Below, piece after piece: positions 35,673 to 43,876 of a stretch of DNA of 64,000 nucleotides. The position numbers were made by a program, and so were the translations under genes. This stretch comes from Sphingomonadales bacterium (GTDB taxonomy: Bacteria; Pseudomonadota; Alphaproteobacteria; Sphingomonadales; Sphingomonadaceae), in the NCBI GenBank assembly GCA_027491235.1, contig JAIXWO010000021.1, positions 496,001-560,000 on the forward strand, read 5' to 3'. Below the pieces are notes generated by a model. That model saw only the letters and a list, made by a program, of their open reading frames with translations, searched no databases and was not told where the DNA came from. Numbering within the stretch: the stretch's first letter is position 1; each line of letters starts with the position of its first letter.

Positions 35673-35687
35673 TTGTGCAATGCACAA
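35673..35687. promoter_or_regulatory. Perfect palindrome before the porin gene
   Basis: TTGTGCA-A-TGCACAA is a perfect 7-1-7 inverted repeat, 115 bp before the porin start. It fits a dimeric repressor or activator site. No terminator or other gene is seen in the 186-bp spacer 35617-35802. Confidence 0.35.
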
Positions 35688-35802
35688 TCGGTCGGCATGA
35701 CTTGGGTGTCGCTGGAACTGCGGTCCCCTGATCTTGCATCAGAGAGAGGCATCAGACAGCAACGCAGGCGGAACGACGCAACAACTATCAAGGGGTTTAC
35801 CC

Positions 35803-36564
35803 ATGCGCACGTTCTCTCGCCCTCTCCTGGGCCTCGCTCTCGCTCTTTCTGCCACGCCCGCCATGGCGCAGGATGCAGAAGCACCCGCCGTCACCGTTTC
35901 GGGTTCGGTCGCTGTCGTCAGCGATTACCGCTTCCGCGGCATCACGCAGACCGACAAGGATTTCGCGGTTCAGGCCGGCGTTACTGTTTCCCACGAATCG
36001 GGCCTCTATGCCGGCGTGTGGGGATCTTCGGTTGATGAGTACATCGCCGCTGGCAGCGATCAGGAAATCGATCTGATCGTCGGCTATAAGAAGACCTTCG
36101 GCGCCACGACCCTCGATGTGGGTGGTCTCTATTACTATTATCCGGGTTCGTCGAAGATCACGCCGGGTACCAATTCGGACTTCCTCGAACTCTACACGAG
36201 CCTTTCGCAAACGATCGGTCCGGTCAGTGCCAAGCTCGCCGCTTTTTATTCGCCGAAGCAGGCCGGTCTTTCGCTCGGCGCGGGTAAGCTCGACAACTTC
36301 TATATGAACCTCGGTCTGTCGGGTTCGATTCCGGATACGGGCGTCAGCCTCAGCGCCGGCGTTGGCCGCACCTTCACCGCCAGCTATCTGTCGGGCGGTT
36401 CCAAGTACACGGACTGGTCGGTCGGCGCGTCGTACACGACGGGCAAAGTCACCTTCGGTCTCAACTATGTCGACACCAGCTATGGTGCAGGCGCACTGGT
36501 GAGCCCGACCGGCAAGGATATCGCCAAGGGCGGCATCTTCGGTTCGGTTGGTGTGTCGTTCTGA
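35803..36564 (+). CDS. TorF-family putative porin (Gcw_chp)
   Basis: 253 aa from the ATG at 35803, preceded by AAGGGG. A Sec signal ends ATPAMAQ near residue 23. The rest is a beta-rich outer-membrane barrel with alternating aromatic strands (YRFRGITQTDKDFAVQ, YAGVWGSS, DLIVGYKKTF) and a C-terminal Phe (FGSVGVSF), the usual outer-membrane insertion signal. In related bacteria this family is often next to glnK-amtB; here no amt gene is near. No exosortase tail is present. A strong terminator follows. Confidence 0.88.
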   Translation: MRTFSRPLLGLALALSATPAMAQDAEAPAVTVSGSVAVVSDYRFRGITQTDKDFAVQAGVTVSHESGLYAGVWGSSVDEYIAAGSDQEIDLIVGYKKTFGATTLDVGGLYYYYPGSSKITPGTNSDFLELYTSLSQTIGPVSAKLAAFYSPKQAGLSLGAGKLDNFYMNLGLSGSIPDTGVSLSAGVGRTFTASYLSGGSKYTDWSVGASYTTGKVTFGLNYVDTSYGAGALVSPTGKDIAKGGIFGSVGVSF

Positions 36565-36616
36565 TTGATCTGATCTGATTTCGGGGTCGGGTTCGCCCGG
36601 CCCCTTTCAGACAAGA

Positions 36617-36657
36617 AAAGGGCGGGTGCCGTGTTGCGGCCCCGCCCTTTTTCTTTT
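36617..36657. terminator. Bidirectional intrinsic terminator between the porin and DUF3035 genes
   Basis: AAAGGGCGGG (36617-36626) pairs perfectly with CCCGCCCTTT (36641-36650) and is followed by a T-rich run. The reverse strand has TTTTC after the stem, so it can serve both converging genes. Confidence 0.88.
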
Positions 36658-36673
36658 GCCCGACTGCAGGCAA

Positions 36674-37081
36674 TTACTGCGGTGTGGATGTCCGCGCGGC
36701 CTGACCATCACCTTCCGGTGCGGCGATAATGTCCCGCGTGGTCGCGCCCTTATCGACAACGTCTGTACCCGGATCGCCCGCATTGGAGCGGATGCCCGGC
36801 TGTGACCGTGCGCCGCCTGCGGCATTCAGCGTGGTCGATTCGGCACCCGAACGGGCGGCGGGTCCACCGAACATCGCCTGCAATGCCTGAGTCGAGCTGT
36901 CTGCGGCCTGCGCCTGCGGGCTGCCGGCGGCAGGCGGGACGAGAGCGAAATCGGGCGGCACGACGAGCGGCGCCAGACGCGTCACCTGAAACTCATCGGG
37001 AGACTTGCGGTTGAACAGCCCGCCATTGGCGCAGCCCGAAAGCAGCGCACCGACTGCCACAACACCCATAACCTTACGCAT
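36674..37081 (-). CDS. DUF3035 family lipoprotein
   Basis: 135 aa from the ATG at 37081. The signal ends LLSGC (Cys17), a lipobox. The family hallmark NRKSPDEFQVTRLAPLVVPPDF follows at once. The rest is Ala/Gly/Pro-rich and low in predicted structure. Function is unknown; location next to lspA, whose product cleaves lipoprotein signals, is usual for this family. Its start overlaps the lspA end by 8 nt, so it is the last gene of the ileS-lspA run. Confidence 0.85.
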   Translation of the reverse strand: MRKVMGVVAVGALLSGCANGGLFNRKSPDEFQVTRLAPLVVPPDFALVPPAAGSPQAQAADSSTQALQAMFGGPAARSGAESTTLNAAGGARSQPGIRSNAGDPGTDVVDKGATTRDIIAAPEGDGQAARTSTPQ

Positions 37082-37580
37082 TATCAAACTCCGTTTCTGC
37101 TTTGGCATCACGCGTGAAAAACGCCCGGGCCAGAAGCACCAATACTCCGATGGTAATCGCCGCGTCGGCAAGATTGAAGACCAAAAAGGGTCTGAACCCG
37201 CCAATATGGAAATCGATGAAATCAACGACGTAGCCGAAACGCACCCGGTCGACGATGTTTCCCAGTGCGCCGCCAAGGACGAGGCCAAGGCCCATCACGT
37301 CCATGCGATTCTTTTCGCGGGTAATCCAGACCCCAACGACCGCGGCGATAACACTCGTGACGCCCACCAAGATCCAGCGTTCGGTATCGTGGCCCGCGCG
37401 GAACATGCCGAGTGCGACGCCGTAATTTTCAACCCATGTCAGGTTGAGGATCGGCAGCAGGTAAATTTGCTGCACCGCCTGCAACGCCAGCGGGCCAATC
37501 ATCACCGCCTTCAGCGCCTGATCCGCGAGGAACAGGAGCACCGCCAGACCATAGCCAAGGCGCAGATGGCGCTCAGCCAT
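37074..37580 (-). CDS. lspA: Lipoprotein signal peptidase (signal peptidase II)
   Basis: 168 aa from the ATG at 37580. Four membrane helices are visible. The catalytic aspartates are Asp111 in GNIVDRVRFGYVVDF and Asp139 in FNLADAAI, the two signature boxes of the family, with VENYGVALGMF as the first conserved box. It cleaves prolipoprotein signals at the inner membrane. It overlaps the ileS end by 8 nt. Confidence 0.96.
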   Translation of the reverse strand: MAERHLRLGYGLAVLLFLADQALKAVMIGPLALQAVQQIYLLPILNLTWVENYGVALGMFRAGHDTERWILVGVTSVIAAVVGVWITREKNRMDVMGLGLVLGGALGNIVDRVRFGYVVDFIDFHIGGFRPFLVFNLADAAITIGVLVLLARAFFTRDAKAETEFDNA

Positions 37581-40509
37581 TGACCACTCCGTCACAACGT
37601 CCGCACAGATCGCCGTCCGCCGTCACTTCCGGCAAATGGCGCCAGCAGCGTCCGCATTTGTGATCGGTGGTTGGGGCGACAGTCACGTCAGACCCTTGCC
37701 CGCGCGTCACTGTCCCTGTGATGAACAGCTCGGCCAGATCACCCTCTGGCGCATCGGCGGGCACGGTCACTGTGGCAGCAAGGCTGGAGCCGACAATCTT
37801 TTCGCGACGCATCGGTTCAATGGCTTCCGACACCTGCGCGCGAAGCGCCCGCAAAGCCGCAAAGCGTTCGGCAAGGGCCGCATCCTGCCAGCTGTCGGGC
37901 AAGGGATGGATTTCTTGCAGATGCAGGCTGCCGCGATCCGGGAAGCGTGTGGTCCAGACTTCCTCGGCCGTGAACACCAGCACCGGCGCTGCATAGCGGA
38001 TCAGCGCTTGGAACAGGATGTCCAGCGTCGTGCGATAGGCGCGACGGGTCAGGTCCGTCGGCGCGTCGCAATACAGGCTGTCCTTGCGGATATCGAAGAA
38101 GAAGGCCGACAGGTCTTCATTGCAGAAGTCGATGAGCGCGCGGGTATATTCGTTAAAGTCATAGTCCGCGATGGCTTGGCGCAGCGTCGCATCAAGGCCG
38201 GACAGCAGGTGAAGCACATAGCGCTCCAGCTCTGGCATGTCGGCAGGCGCGACGCCTTCGCTGGCATGGTCATACCCATCCAGCGCCCCGAGCAGATAGC
38301 GGAACGTGTTGCGCAGCTTGCGATACTGGTCGGACACGCCTTTCAGGATTTCATCGCCAATGCGATGGTCTTCGGTGAAGTCGACCGACAGCGCCCACAG
38401 GCGGATGATGTCCGCGCCATAGGTCTCCATCACCTTCAGCGGGTCGATGGTGTTGCCCAGCGACTTGGACATTTTCATGCCCTTCTGGTCCATCGTAAAG
38501 CCGTGGGTGAGGACAGCCTTATACGGCGCATGGCCGCGCGTGCCGCAGCTTTCGAGCAAGCTTGACTGGAACCAGCCGCGATGCTGGTCGCTGCCTTCGA
38601 GATAAAGGTCGGCGAGCGGGCCCGTATAGCCTTCGGGGCGCATCAGATCGGGCCACTTGCCCGATTCGAGCACGAAGGCGTGCGTCGATCCGCTGTCGAA
38701 CCAGACGTCCAGAATGTCGGCCACGCGCTCATAATCGTCGAGCTTATACGCGTCGCCGAGATAGCCTTGGGCGCGGTCATCGGACCAGGCATCGACGCCC
38801 AGTTCCTTGACGCCCGCGACGATCCGCGCGTTGACGGCGGGGTCGTTGAGATATTGGCCGGTCTTGCGGTCCACAAACAGCGTGATCGGCACACCCCAAG
38901 CGCGCTGGCGGCTGAGCACCCAGTCGGGGCGGCCCTCGACCATCGCGGTGATGCGGTTCTGGCCTTTTTCCGGCACCCAGCGGGTCTGGGAAATCGCGGT
39001 CATCGCCTTTTCGCGCAGCGTGCCGCCTGGCATGTCCTTATCCATCGGCACGAACCATTGCGGCGTGCAGCGGTAGATGACCTTGGCCTTGGACCGCCAC
39101 GAATGCGGGTAGCTGTGCTTATAGTCCGCGCTGGCCGCCAGCAGACCACCGGCCTCGCGCAGCGCGGTGCAGATCGGGCCGTCAGGCGCGTTGAACTTCG
39201 GGTTGATGACGCTGCCTTCGCCGCCGAGCCAAGCCCAGTCGTCGCGATACTTGCCATCGCCCATCACGGCAAACACCGGCTCAATGCCGTGCGCCTTGCA
39301 CAGGTCAAAATCGTCCTCGCCATGGTCCGGCGCCATATGGACAAGGCCGGTGCCGCTGTCGGTCGTGACGAAATCGCCGGGCAGGAACGGGCGGGGGCGT
39401 TCAAAAAATTCCACCATCCGTTCAAAATCGTCGCCCCGCACCTGATGCGGGGCTTGGCTTTCGCCTGCTGTGTCCGAAGACAAGCCTAGGCCCGTGTCAA
39501 GCACGGGCCGACGGAGATGGTTGGCCATCGGGTGACGGGCAATGGTGCCGGCGAGGTCGGCGCCTTTGCCGCGCCAAACCTCAGCTTGACCGGATGTTGT
39601 CTGCTGACCACGCTTAAAGGCCTCATCAGCTAACGCACGTGCCATCAAGATAGTCTTGCCAGCCCACGGTGAAATTGCAGGACCTTCATGGAGGGTGTGC
39701 ACCATTCTAAGCGCAACATATTCAACCTCCGGCCCATAAGCCAAAGCCTGATTGACCGGAATCGTCCACGGCGTCGTGGTCCAGATGACCGCGTGGGCGC
39801 CGACCAATTCAGGGATGGGGCTCTCAACAATCTCAAACGCCACATCGATCTGCGTCGAGACGATGTCCTCATATTCGACTTCGGCTTCGGCGAGGGCGGT
39901 CTTCTCCACAGGAGACCACATCACGGGCTTGGCGCCGCGATAGAGCTGGCCGCTTTCGGCGAACTTCAGCAGCTCGCCGACAATTGTCGCTTCGGCGTCG
40001 AAGTGCATGGTGAGGTAGGGGTTGTCCCAATCGCCATTGATGCCGAGGCGCTTGAGCTGCTCGCGCTGGCGGTTGACCCAGTTTTGGGCATAGGCGCGGC
40101 ATTCGGCGCGGAATTCCTCAACGGGAACCTCGTCCTTGTTGCGTTTCTTCTTCCTGTATTCTTCCTCAACCTTCCATTCGATCGGAAGGCCGTGGCAGTC
40201 CCAGCCGGGCACATAAGGCGCGTCTTTGCCAAGCAGGCTCTGCGTGCGGACGACCATGTCCTTCAGGATATGGTTGAGCGCATGGCCGATGTGCATATCG
40301 CCATTCGCATAAGGCGGACCATCATGCAGAATGAACTTTTCGCGGCCCGCGCGCGCATCGCGCAGGCGGCGGTACAGGTCTTGTTCCTGCCACGTCGCCA
40401 GAATGCCCGGCTCCTTCTGCGGCAGGCCGGCCTTCATGGGAAAGTCGGTCTTCGGCAGGAAGACGGTGTCTCTATAGTCTTTGGCTTCGGGGCGCGGTGC
40501 TTCTGTCAT
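37573..40509 (-). CDS. ileS: Isoleucyl-tRNA synthetase with an in-frame repeat insertion
   Basis: 978 aa class I synthetase. HIGH-like motif in PYANGDMHIGHALN (about 65-78), KMSKS in GMKMSKSLGN, and a C-terminal zinc site CGRCWRHL...LCGRCDG. The CP1 editing domain is split between AGTIARHPM and EFFERPRPFLPGDF by about 30 residues containing RRPVLDTGLGL and QAPHQVRGD, encoded by a palindromic repeat at 39432-39512. Homologues usually run straight from the first segment into the second. The frame stays open, so the protein is probably made with this extra loop. It overlaps lspA. Confidence 0.97.
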   Translation of the reverse strand: MTEAPRPEAKDYRDTVFLPKTDFPMKAGLPQKEPGILATWQEQDLYRRLRDARAGREKFILHDGPPYANGDMHIGHALNHILKDMVVRTQSLLGKDAPYVPGWDCHGLPIEWKVEEEYRKKKRNKDEVPVEEFRAECRAYAQNWVNRQREQLKRLGINGDWDNPYLTMHFDAEATIVGELLKFAESGQLYRGAKPVMWSPVEKTALAEAEVEYEDIVSTQIDVAFEIVESPIPELVGAHAVIWTTTPWTIPVNQALAYGPEVEYVALRMVHTLHEGPAISPWAGKTILMARALADEAFKRGQQTTSGQAEVWRGKGADLAGTIARHPMANHLRRPVLDTGLGLSSDTAGESQAPHQVRGDDFERMVEFFERPRPFLPGDFVTTDSGTGLVHMAPDHGEDDFDLCKAHGIEPVFAVMGDGKYRDDWAWLGGEGSVINPKFNAPDGPICTALREAGGLLAASADYKHSYPHSWRSKAKVIYRCTPQWFVPMDKDMPGGTLREKAMTAISQTRWVPEKGQNRITAMVEGRPDWVLSRQRAWGVPITLFVDRKTGQYLNDPAVNARIVAGVKELGVDAWSDDRAQGYLGDAYKLDDYERVADILDVWFDSGSTHAFVLESGKWPDLMRPEGYTGPLADLYLEGSDQHRGWFQSSLLESCGTRGHAPYKAVLTHGFTMDQKGMKMSKSLGNTIDPLKVMETYGADIIRLWALSVDFTEDHRIGDEILKGVSDQYRKLRNTFRYLLGALDGYDHASEGVAPADMPELERYVLHLLSGLDATLRQAIADYDFNEYTRALIDFCNEDLSAFFFDIRKDSLYCDAPTDLTRRAYRTTLDILFQALIRYAAPVLVFTAEEVWTTRFPDRGSLHLQEIHPLPDSWQDAALAERFAALRALRAQVSEAIEPMRREKIVGSSLAATVTVPADAPEGDLAELFITGTVTRGQGSDVTVAPTTDHKCGRCWRHLPEVTADGDLCGRCDGVVNG
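39432..39512. repeat. Double-palindrome repeat inserted inside ileS
   Basis: First palindrome CCCCGCA-CCTGA-TGCGGGG (39434-39452) followed by CTTGGCT; second GGCCCGTG-TCAAG-CACGGGCC (39489-39509). Layout and sequence match the intergenic copy at 22742-22850. On the ileS strand it encodes VLDTGLG...QAPHQVRGD without breaking the frame, at about residues 333-360. Confidence 0.82.
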
Positions 40510-40562
40510 GACCGGCGGGCCTTACGGGATGCGCGCCCGCAAATAAAGCCTTGAGGGCAACT

Positions 40563-41360
40563 CTAGTTGCGCAGCGCAGGGCCGATGGCGGAAATATCCT
40601 CCACCCAGACCGATCCTTTAAAGTCGCGCGGGATTTCGGGGATCTGTTCGACCACCGTCACGCCGCCGGAGTCTGCCGGGCCGGTCAGGATCGTGCGGGT
40701 GTTGGCGCTGGCCATGCGGGTGAGAAAGCGGTTGGGCCAGCCCCAGGTGGACCATTGCGCATCCAGCGGGATAAGCGCCGTCTGGCCTTTGCAGGCGGCA
40801 GGGACAAAGCCGGTCCAGCCCGTCCAGCGATACTCATCGGTGCAACTGCGCGCCGCCGCCAGATCAAAGGCCCAAATGCCGGGCACGGCCGCGCGGGCTT
40901 TGGCGGCAACCTCTGCACTGGCCATCACGGCCTGACGGGCGTCGAGAGCTTGGCCGGCGGCGGCAAACCCTTTGGCGAGCGCATCAAAGGCGCGGCCATC
41001 CCCGCCGACATCAAAGACAAAGCGGCGCCGCGGATATTGGCGGGCAAAGCGTTCGGGCGTGGGGGCCGCAGACGCATCTTCGATGCAGGACGTGATCTTG
41101 GGCAAAACGATGCGGAATTCGTCTCCCGCCCGACGGACACTCACGACGACGCGGTCGGCGCGGTCCAAGAACATCCGGTCCACCGCGCCAAAGATCGTGC
41201 TGCTGTCACACTGGGTATTGGCAGCAGCACCGCGCGCAGAGCCTGCCGCGATCAGATCCAGTGCGCCCCGCTGCACCGGGGCAATCCATGAAGCGTTGAT
41301 CAAAGATACGACGATAATACCGGCGATAATCAGCCAGTGGACAGTGGCCCAGACGCGCAT
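40563..41360 (-). CDS. Hypothetical membrane-anchored protein, remote phosphodiesterase-like
   Basis: 265 aa. One N-terminal membrane helix (about 7-27), then an exported or cytoplasmic domain with five or six Cys. I do not recognise the family with certainty. The last third (GIWAFDLAAA, TRTILTGPADSGG) faintly resembles the end of a GDPD/PI-PLC TIM barrel, but the catalytic HRG start of that family is not seen, so an enzymatic role is doubtful. It begins inside the end of ribF (31-nt overlap) and precedes ileS by 53 nt, so it belongs to the same transcript. Confidence 0.65.
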   Translation of the reverse strand: MRVWATVHWLIIAGIIVVSLINASWIAPVQRGALDLIAAGSARGAAANTQCDSSTIFGAVDRMFLDRADRVVVSVRRAGDEFRIVLPKITSCIEDASAAPTPERFARQYPRRRFVFDVGGDGRAFDALAKGFAAAGQALDARQAVMASAEVAAKARAAVPGIWAFDLAAARSCTDEYRWTGWTGFVPAACKGQTALIPLDAQWSTWGWPNRFLTRMASANTRTILTGPADSGGVTVVEQIPEIPRDFKGSVWVEDISAIGPALRN

Positions 41361-42283
41361 GAGTTCAAAATGGTCCTTGCTGTGTCACAGTCGCGGGCCA
41401 TCTGCTCTATCAATTCATCCAGACTGTCAAACTTTTTCTCAGGCCGAATGAAAGAATGAAATTCGACTTCTATGACTTGTTCATAGAGATCTTCTTTAAA
41501 ATCAAAGAAATGGGGTTCCAGAAGTTCTTTGGGCGGGTCAAAGGTCGGGCGTATGCCGAGGTTGGCTGCGCCATTGAGAACACGGCCATCGGGCAAAAGA
41601 CCGCGCACCGCATAGATTCCGTAACGGGGGCGCAAGTAATTCCCCATATCAATATTGGCGGTGGGGAAGCCGAGCTTGCGTCCGTTCTTGTCCCCATGCT
41701 GCACAGGGCCTTCAACAGCGAAGGGGCGTGTCAAAAGCCGGGTTGCTGTTTCACAATCGCCGGACTGCAGCGCCTTGCGGATGCGGCTGGACGAAATGGG
41801 GCCATCGTCATCGCAGACAGGGCCGACCGCATCGCACGACATACCGAGCGTGCCCGCGATCTCGCGCAGCACCGTGATATTGCCGCCACGCCCTTTGCCG
41901 AAGGTGAAGTCTTCCCCGGTCACGACGCCGGAGGCGCCCAAATGGCCGCCCAGCCAGTCGGTCACAAAGGCTTCTGCGGTGACATTGGCGAGCGTGTTGG
42001 AAAAGTGGAACACGACCATCGCATCGGCCCCGGCCTCAGCCAGATAGTGCTGGCGCTGGTCGAGTGTGGTCAGACGGAAGGGCGGGGCATCGGGCGCAAA
42101 ATGGCGGATCGGATGGGGGTCAAACGTCGCGACCAAGGCGGGGACGCCGCGTGCACGGGCCAACGCCACGGCTTTGCCAATAACAGCCTGATGCCCGGCA
42201 TGAACGCCGTCAAAATTGCCGAGCGCAACCACGCCGCCGCGAAAGGCGTCTGGTATCAGGGCATTGCCATCAAGTCGTTCCAT
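41330..42283 (-). CDS. ribF: Bifunctional riboflavin kinase/FAD synthetase
   Basis: 317 aa. The N-terminal FAD synthetase domain has ALGNFDGVHAGH, ATFDPHPIRHF and ISSSRIRKAL. The C-terminal riboflavin kinase domain has GRKLGFPTANI, YGIYAVRG and GAANLGIRPTF. It makes FMN and then FAD from riboflavin. Its upstream neighbour on the same strand is now the inserted LytTR/DUF2306 cassette; the orphan copy of the dipeptidase 3' end lies just 22 nt before its start, marking the older gene order. Confidence 0.96.
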   Translation of the reverse strand: MERLDGNALIPDAFRGGVVALGNFDGVHAGHQAVIGKAVALARARGVPALVATFDPHPIRHFAPDAPPFRLTTLDQRQHYLAEAGADAMVVFHFSNTLANVTAEAFVTDWLGGHLGASGVVTGEDFTFGKGRGGNITVLREIAGTLGMSCDAVGPVCDDDGPISSSRIRKALQSGDCETATRLLTRPFAVEGPVQHGDKNGRKLGFPTANIDMGNYLRPRYGIYAVRGLLPDGRVLNGAANLGIRPTFDPPKELLEPHFFDFKEDLYEQVIEVEFHSFIRPEKKFDSLDELIEQMARDCDTARTILNSCASGPLSTG

Positions 42284-42302
42284 CGCGGCGGGCTATAGGA
42301 AC

Positions 42303-42369
42303 GCCTTAGCGCGGCGGCAAGACCGCCTTCAGGACACGCAGCACGTTTCCGCCCATCACCTTGGCGATG
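42303..42369. repeat. Direct repeat copy 1: orphan copy of the dipeptidase 3' end
   Basis: 67 bp, identical at 66 positions to 43810-43876. On the minus strand it contains the last ~20 codons of the membrane dipeptidase (AKVMGGNVLRVLKAVLPPR) and its stop, but is detached from that gene and sits next to ribF. Confidence 0.93.
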
Positions 42370-42376
42370 GACTTCG

Positions 42377-43171
42377 CTATACAGTCAGCCAACCCCGCGC
42401 CTTGACCGCCGCAAGATAGGTCCCGCCGACGGGGAGATCCGATCCGTCGGTCAGCGTCAAACGCCAGTTTCGGCCCTCCCGGCGCGCTGCCGTAACGGCA
42501 TGGGTGGCCACCCAGATGCCGCGATGGACCCGTTCGCCCGCCAATGGTTCCAGATCGTTCAGGGCGTCTCCAAAACGGTATAGCACCAGGGGCTTTCGGC
42601 CGTTCTGAAGATGCAGACGCACATAATGGTCTTCGGCAAAGGCGGCGAGGAGATCGACCGTCCGCGTGACGCCCGCCCTTTCCAGAATACGCGGCACTGG
42701 CGGATTTGCGTCCCCAATTGGCGGGGCTTCCTGTGGCAACTCTTCCGACGGGGGATCCAACATCCCCGCGAGAAACAATGTCAGGCCAATGATGATGGAG
42801 ATCGCGGACGCGATCAGCCAGATGTAAAGGCGGGGCAGGTCTACAGGGACGCCGACTGCGGCATACGCAAATTCGACTTCGAACGGCATCGTAGCGTTCA
42901 GCACAAACGGCCCTGCAATGAGTATCGTAAGTTGTTTCCACCGTGCCGAAGCTGGATGGCGGGTGAGGGCGATACTCCATAACTCCCACTTCAGGCCGTT
43001 CCAGATAATCAAAGCGGTCCAGAACAGGGTCCGGTTGGGGAGCGGCAGGGAAATCGTTCCAAACGGGCCCGTGAGAATCGTGATCAAGGCCGCGCCAATG
43101 ATGGCTGCCCAGCGCGCGCGGATGCCCCGACTTACGGACGATGACAATTTCGCGCTTCGCGAGTCCGTCAT
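42377..43171 (-). CDS. LytTR-type DNA-binding regulator with membrane N-terminus
   Basis: 264 aa from the ATG at 43171. Residues about 20-155 hold four hydrophobic segments (WAAIIGAALITILTG, FWTALIIWNGLKW, LTILIAGPFVLNA, LYIWLIASAISIIIGLTLF). The C-terminal ~95 residues are a LytTR domain: LLAAFAEDHYVRLHL, LYRFGDALNDLEPL, GERVHRGIWVATHAV. It is thus a membrane-bound one-component regulator. It is divergent from the DUF2306 membrane protein gene over 112 bp, a layout suggesting that it controls that gene. Both lie between the 67-bp direct repeats. Confidence 0.85.
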   Translation of the reverse strand: MTDSRSAKLSSSVSRGIRARWAAIIGAALITILTGPFGTISLPLPNRTLFWTALIIWNGLKWELWSIALTRHPASARWKQLTILIAGPFVLNATMPFEVEFAYAAVGVPVDLPRLYIWLIASAISIIIGLTLFLAGMLDPPSEELPQEAPPIGDANPPVPRILERAGVTRTVDLLAAFAEDHYVRLHLQNGRKPLVLYRFGDALNDLEPLAGERVHRGIWVATHAVTAARREGRNWRLTLTDGSDLPVGGTYLAAVKARGWLTV

Positions 43172-43283
43172 TTGGCATGTTCCACGAATTGGACGGACGG
43201 ATTCACGCAATATCCGTCGACGTCTGCGCCCGCCCAAATACATGTCCGGTCCATAGGTTCACCCACGTTAAACAGGATCGATC

Positions 43284-43808
43284 ATGCTTTTCACCAATGG
43301 CTTTCTGATTGTCCATATCGCGGCGGTTTCTTTCGCTGTTCCGATGGGGGCAGCGATCTTCCTCATGCGCAAAGGGACATTGGTCCACCGCCGGGTGGGC
43401 TATGCCTATTTCCTTCTCATGCTCGCAGTAAACCTCAGCATTCTGCCGGTCGAAGCGAGAGTGCTCCCCATTGCGGGCACTGGTTTCGGGATGTTCCATC
43501 TTTTTGCGATGCTCAGCCTGACGTCGCTTGCACTTGGCGCGCTGGCGCTGAGGCGATGGCTGATAACCCGCGCACCGGAGGCCATGCGCAGCCATCAGAT
43601 CAATCTCGCTTACTCTTATCTCGGGCTTATGATGGCGCTTGCCTCAGAACTGCTCGTAAACCCGAATCTGGGCATAAGCAGGGTTGCGACAGCCGAGCAG
43701 TTTTGGACCCTGATGGCTGTCGTCAACGGGGGACTTTACGGGGTCGGCTCCATGTGGATTTTCCGGGCTCTGGGGAAAGGTGACCCCAAGCGCTTCCTGC
43801 CAGCATAG
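43284..43808 (+). CDS. DUF2306 family four-helix membrane protein
   Basis: 174 aa with four to five hydrophobic helices, His-rich near membrane edges (IVHIAAVS, VHRRVGYAYF, FHLFAML, RSHQINLAYSY). The family is of unknown function; conserved His in such small membrane proteins can bind heme or metal, which is inference. AGGA lies 6 nt before the ATG. It is the only plus-strand gene in the 36.7-46.3 kb stretch, and its stop is 4 nt from the dipeptidase stop on the other strand. It is probably regulated by the divergent LytTR protein. Confidence 0.82.
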   Translation: MLFTNGFLIVHIAAVSFAVPMGAAIFLMRKGTLVHRRVGYAYFLLMLAVNLSILPVEARVLPIAGTGFGMFHLFAMLSLTSLALGALALRRWLITRAPEAMRSHQINLAYSYLGLMMALASELLVNPNLGISRVATAEQFWTLMAVVNGGLYGVGSMWIFRALGKGDPKRFLPA

Positions 43809-43809
43809 G

Positions 43810-43876
43810 GCCTTAGCGCGGCGGCAAGACCGCCTTCAGGACACGTAGCACGTTTCCGCCCATCACCTTGGCGATG
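43810..43876. repeat. Direct repeat copy 2: in-place dipeptidase 3' end
   Basis: 67 bp matching 42303-42369 with one mismatch (CGTAGC here, CGCAGC there). This copy is the functional end of the dipeptidase gene. The two copies are 1507 bp apart and enclose the LytTR and DUF2306 genes. Confidence 0.93.

Noticed and set aside
35803-36564. Porin as a PEP-CTERM exosortase substrate
   Set aside because: The C-terminus is a beta-strand ending in Phe, not a hydrophobic helix with basic tail.
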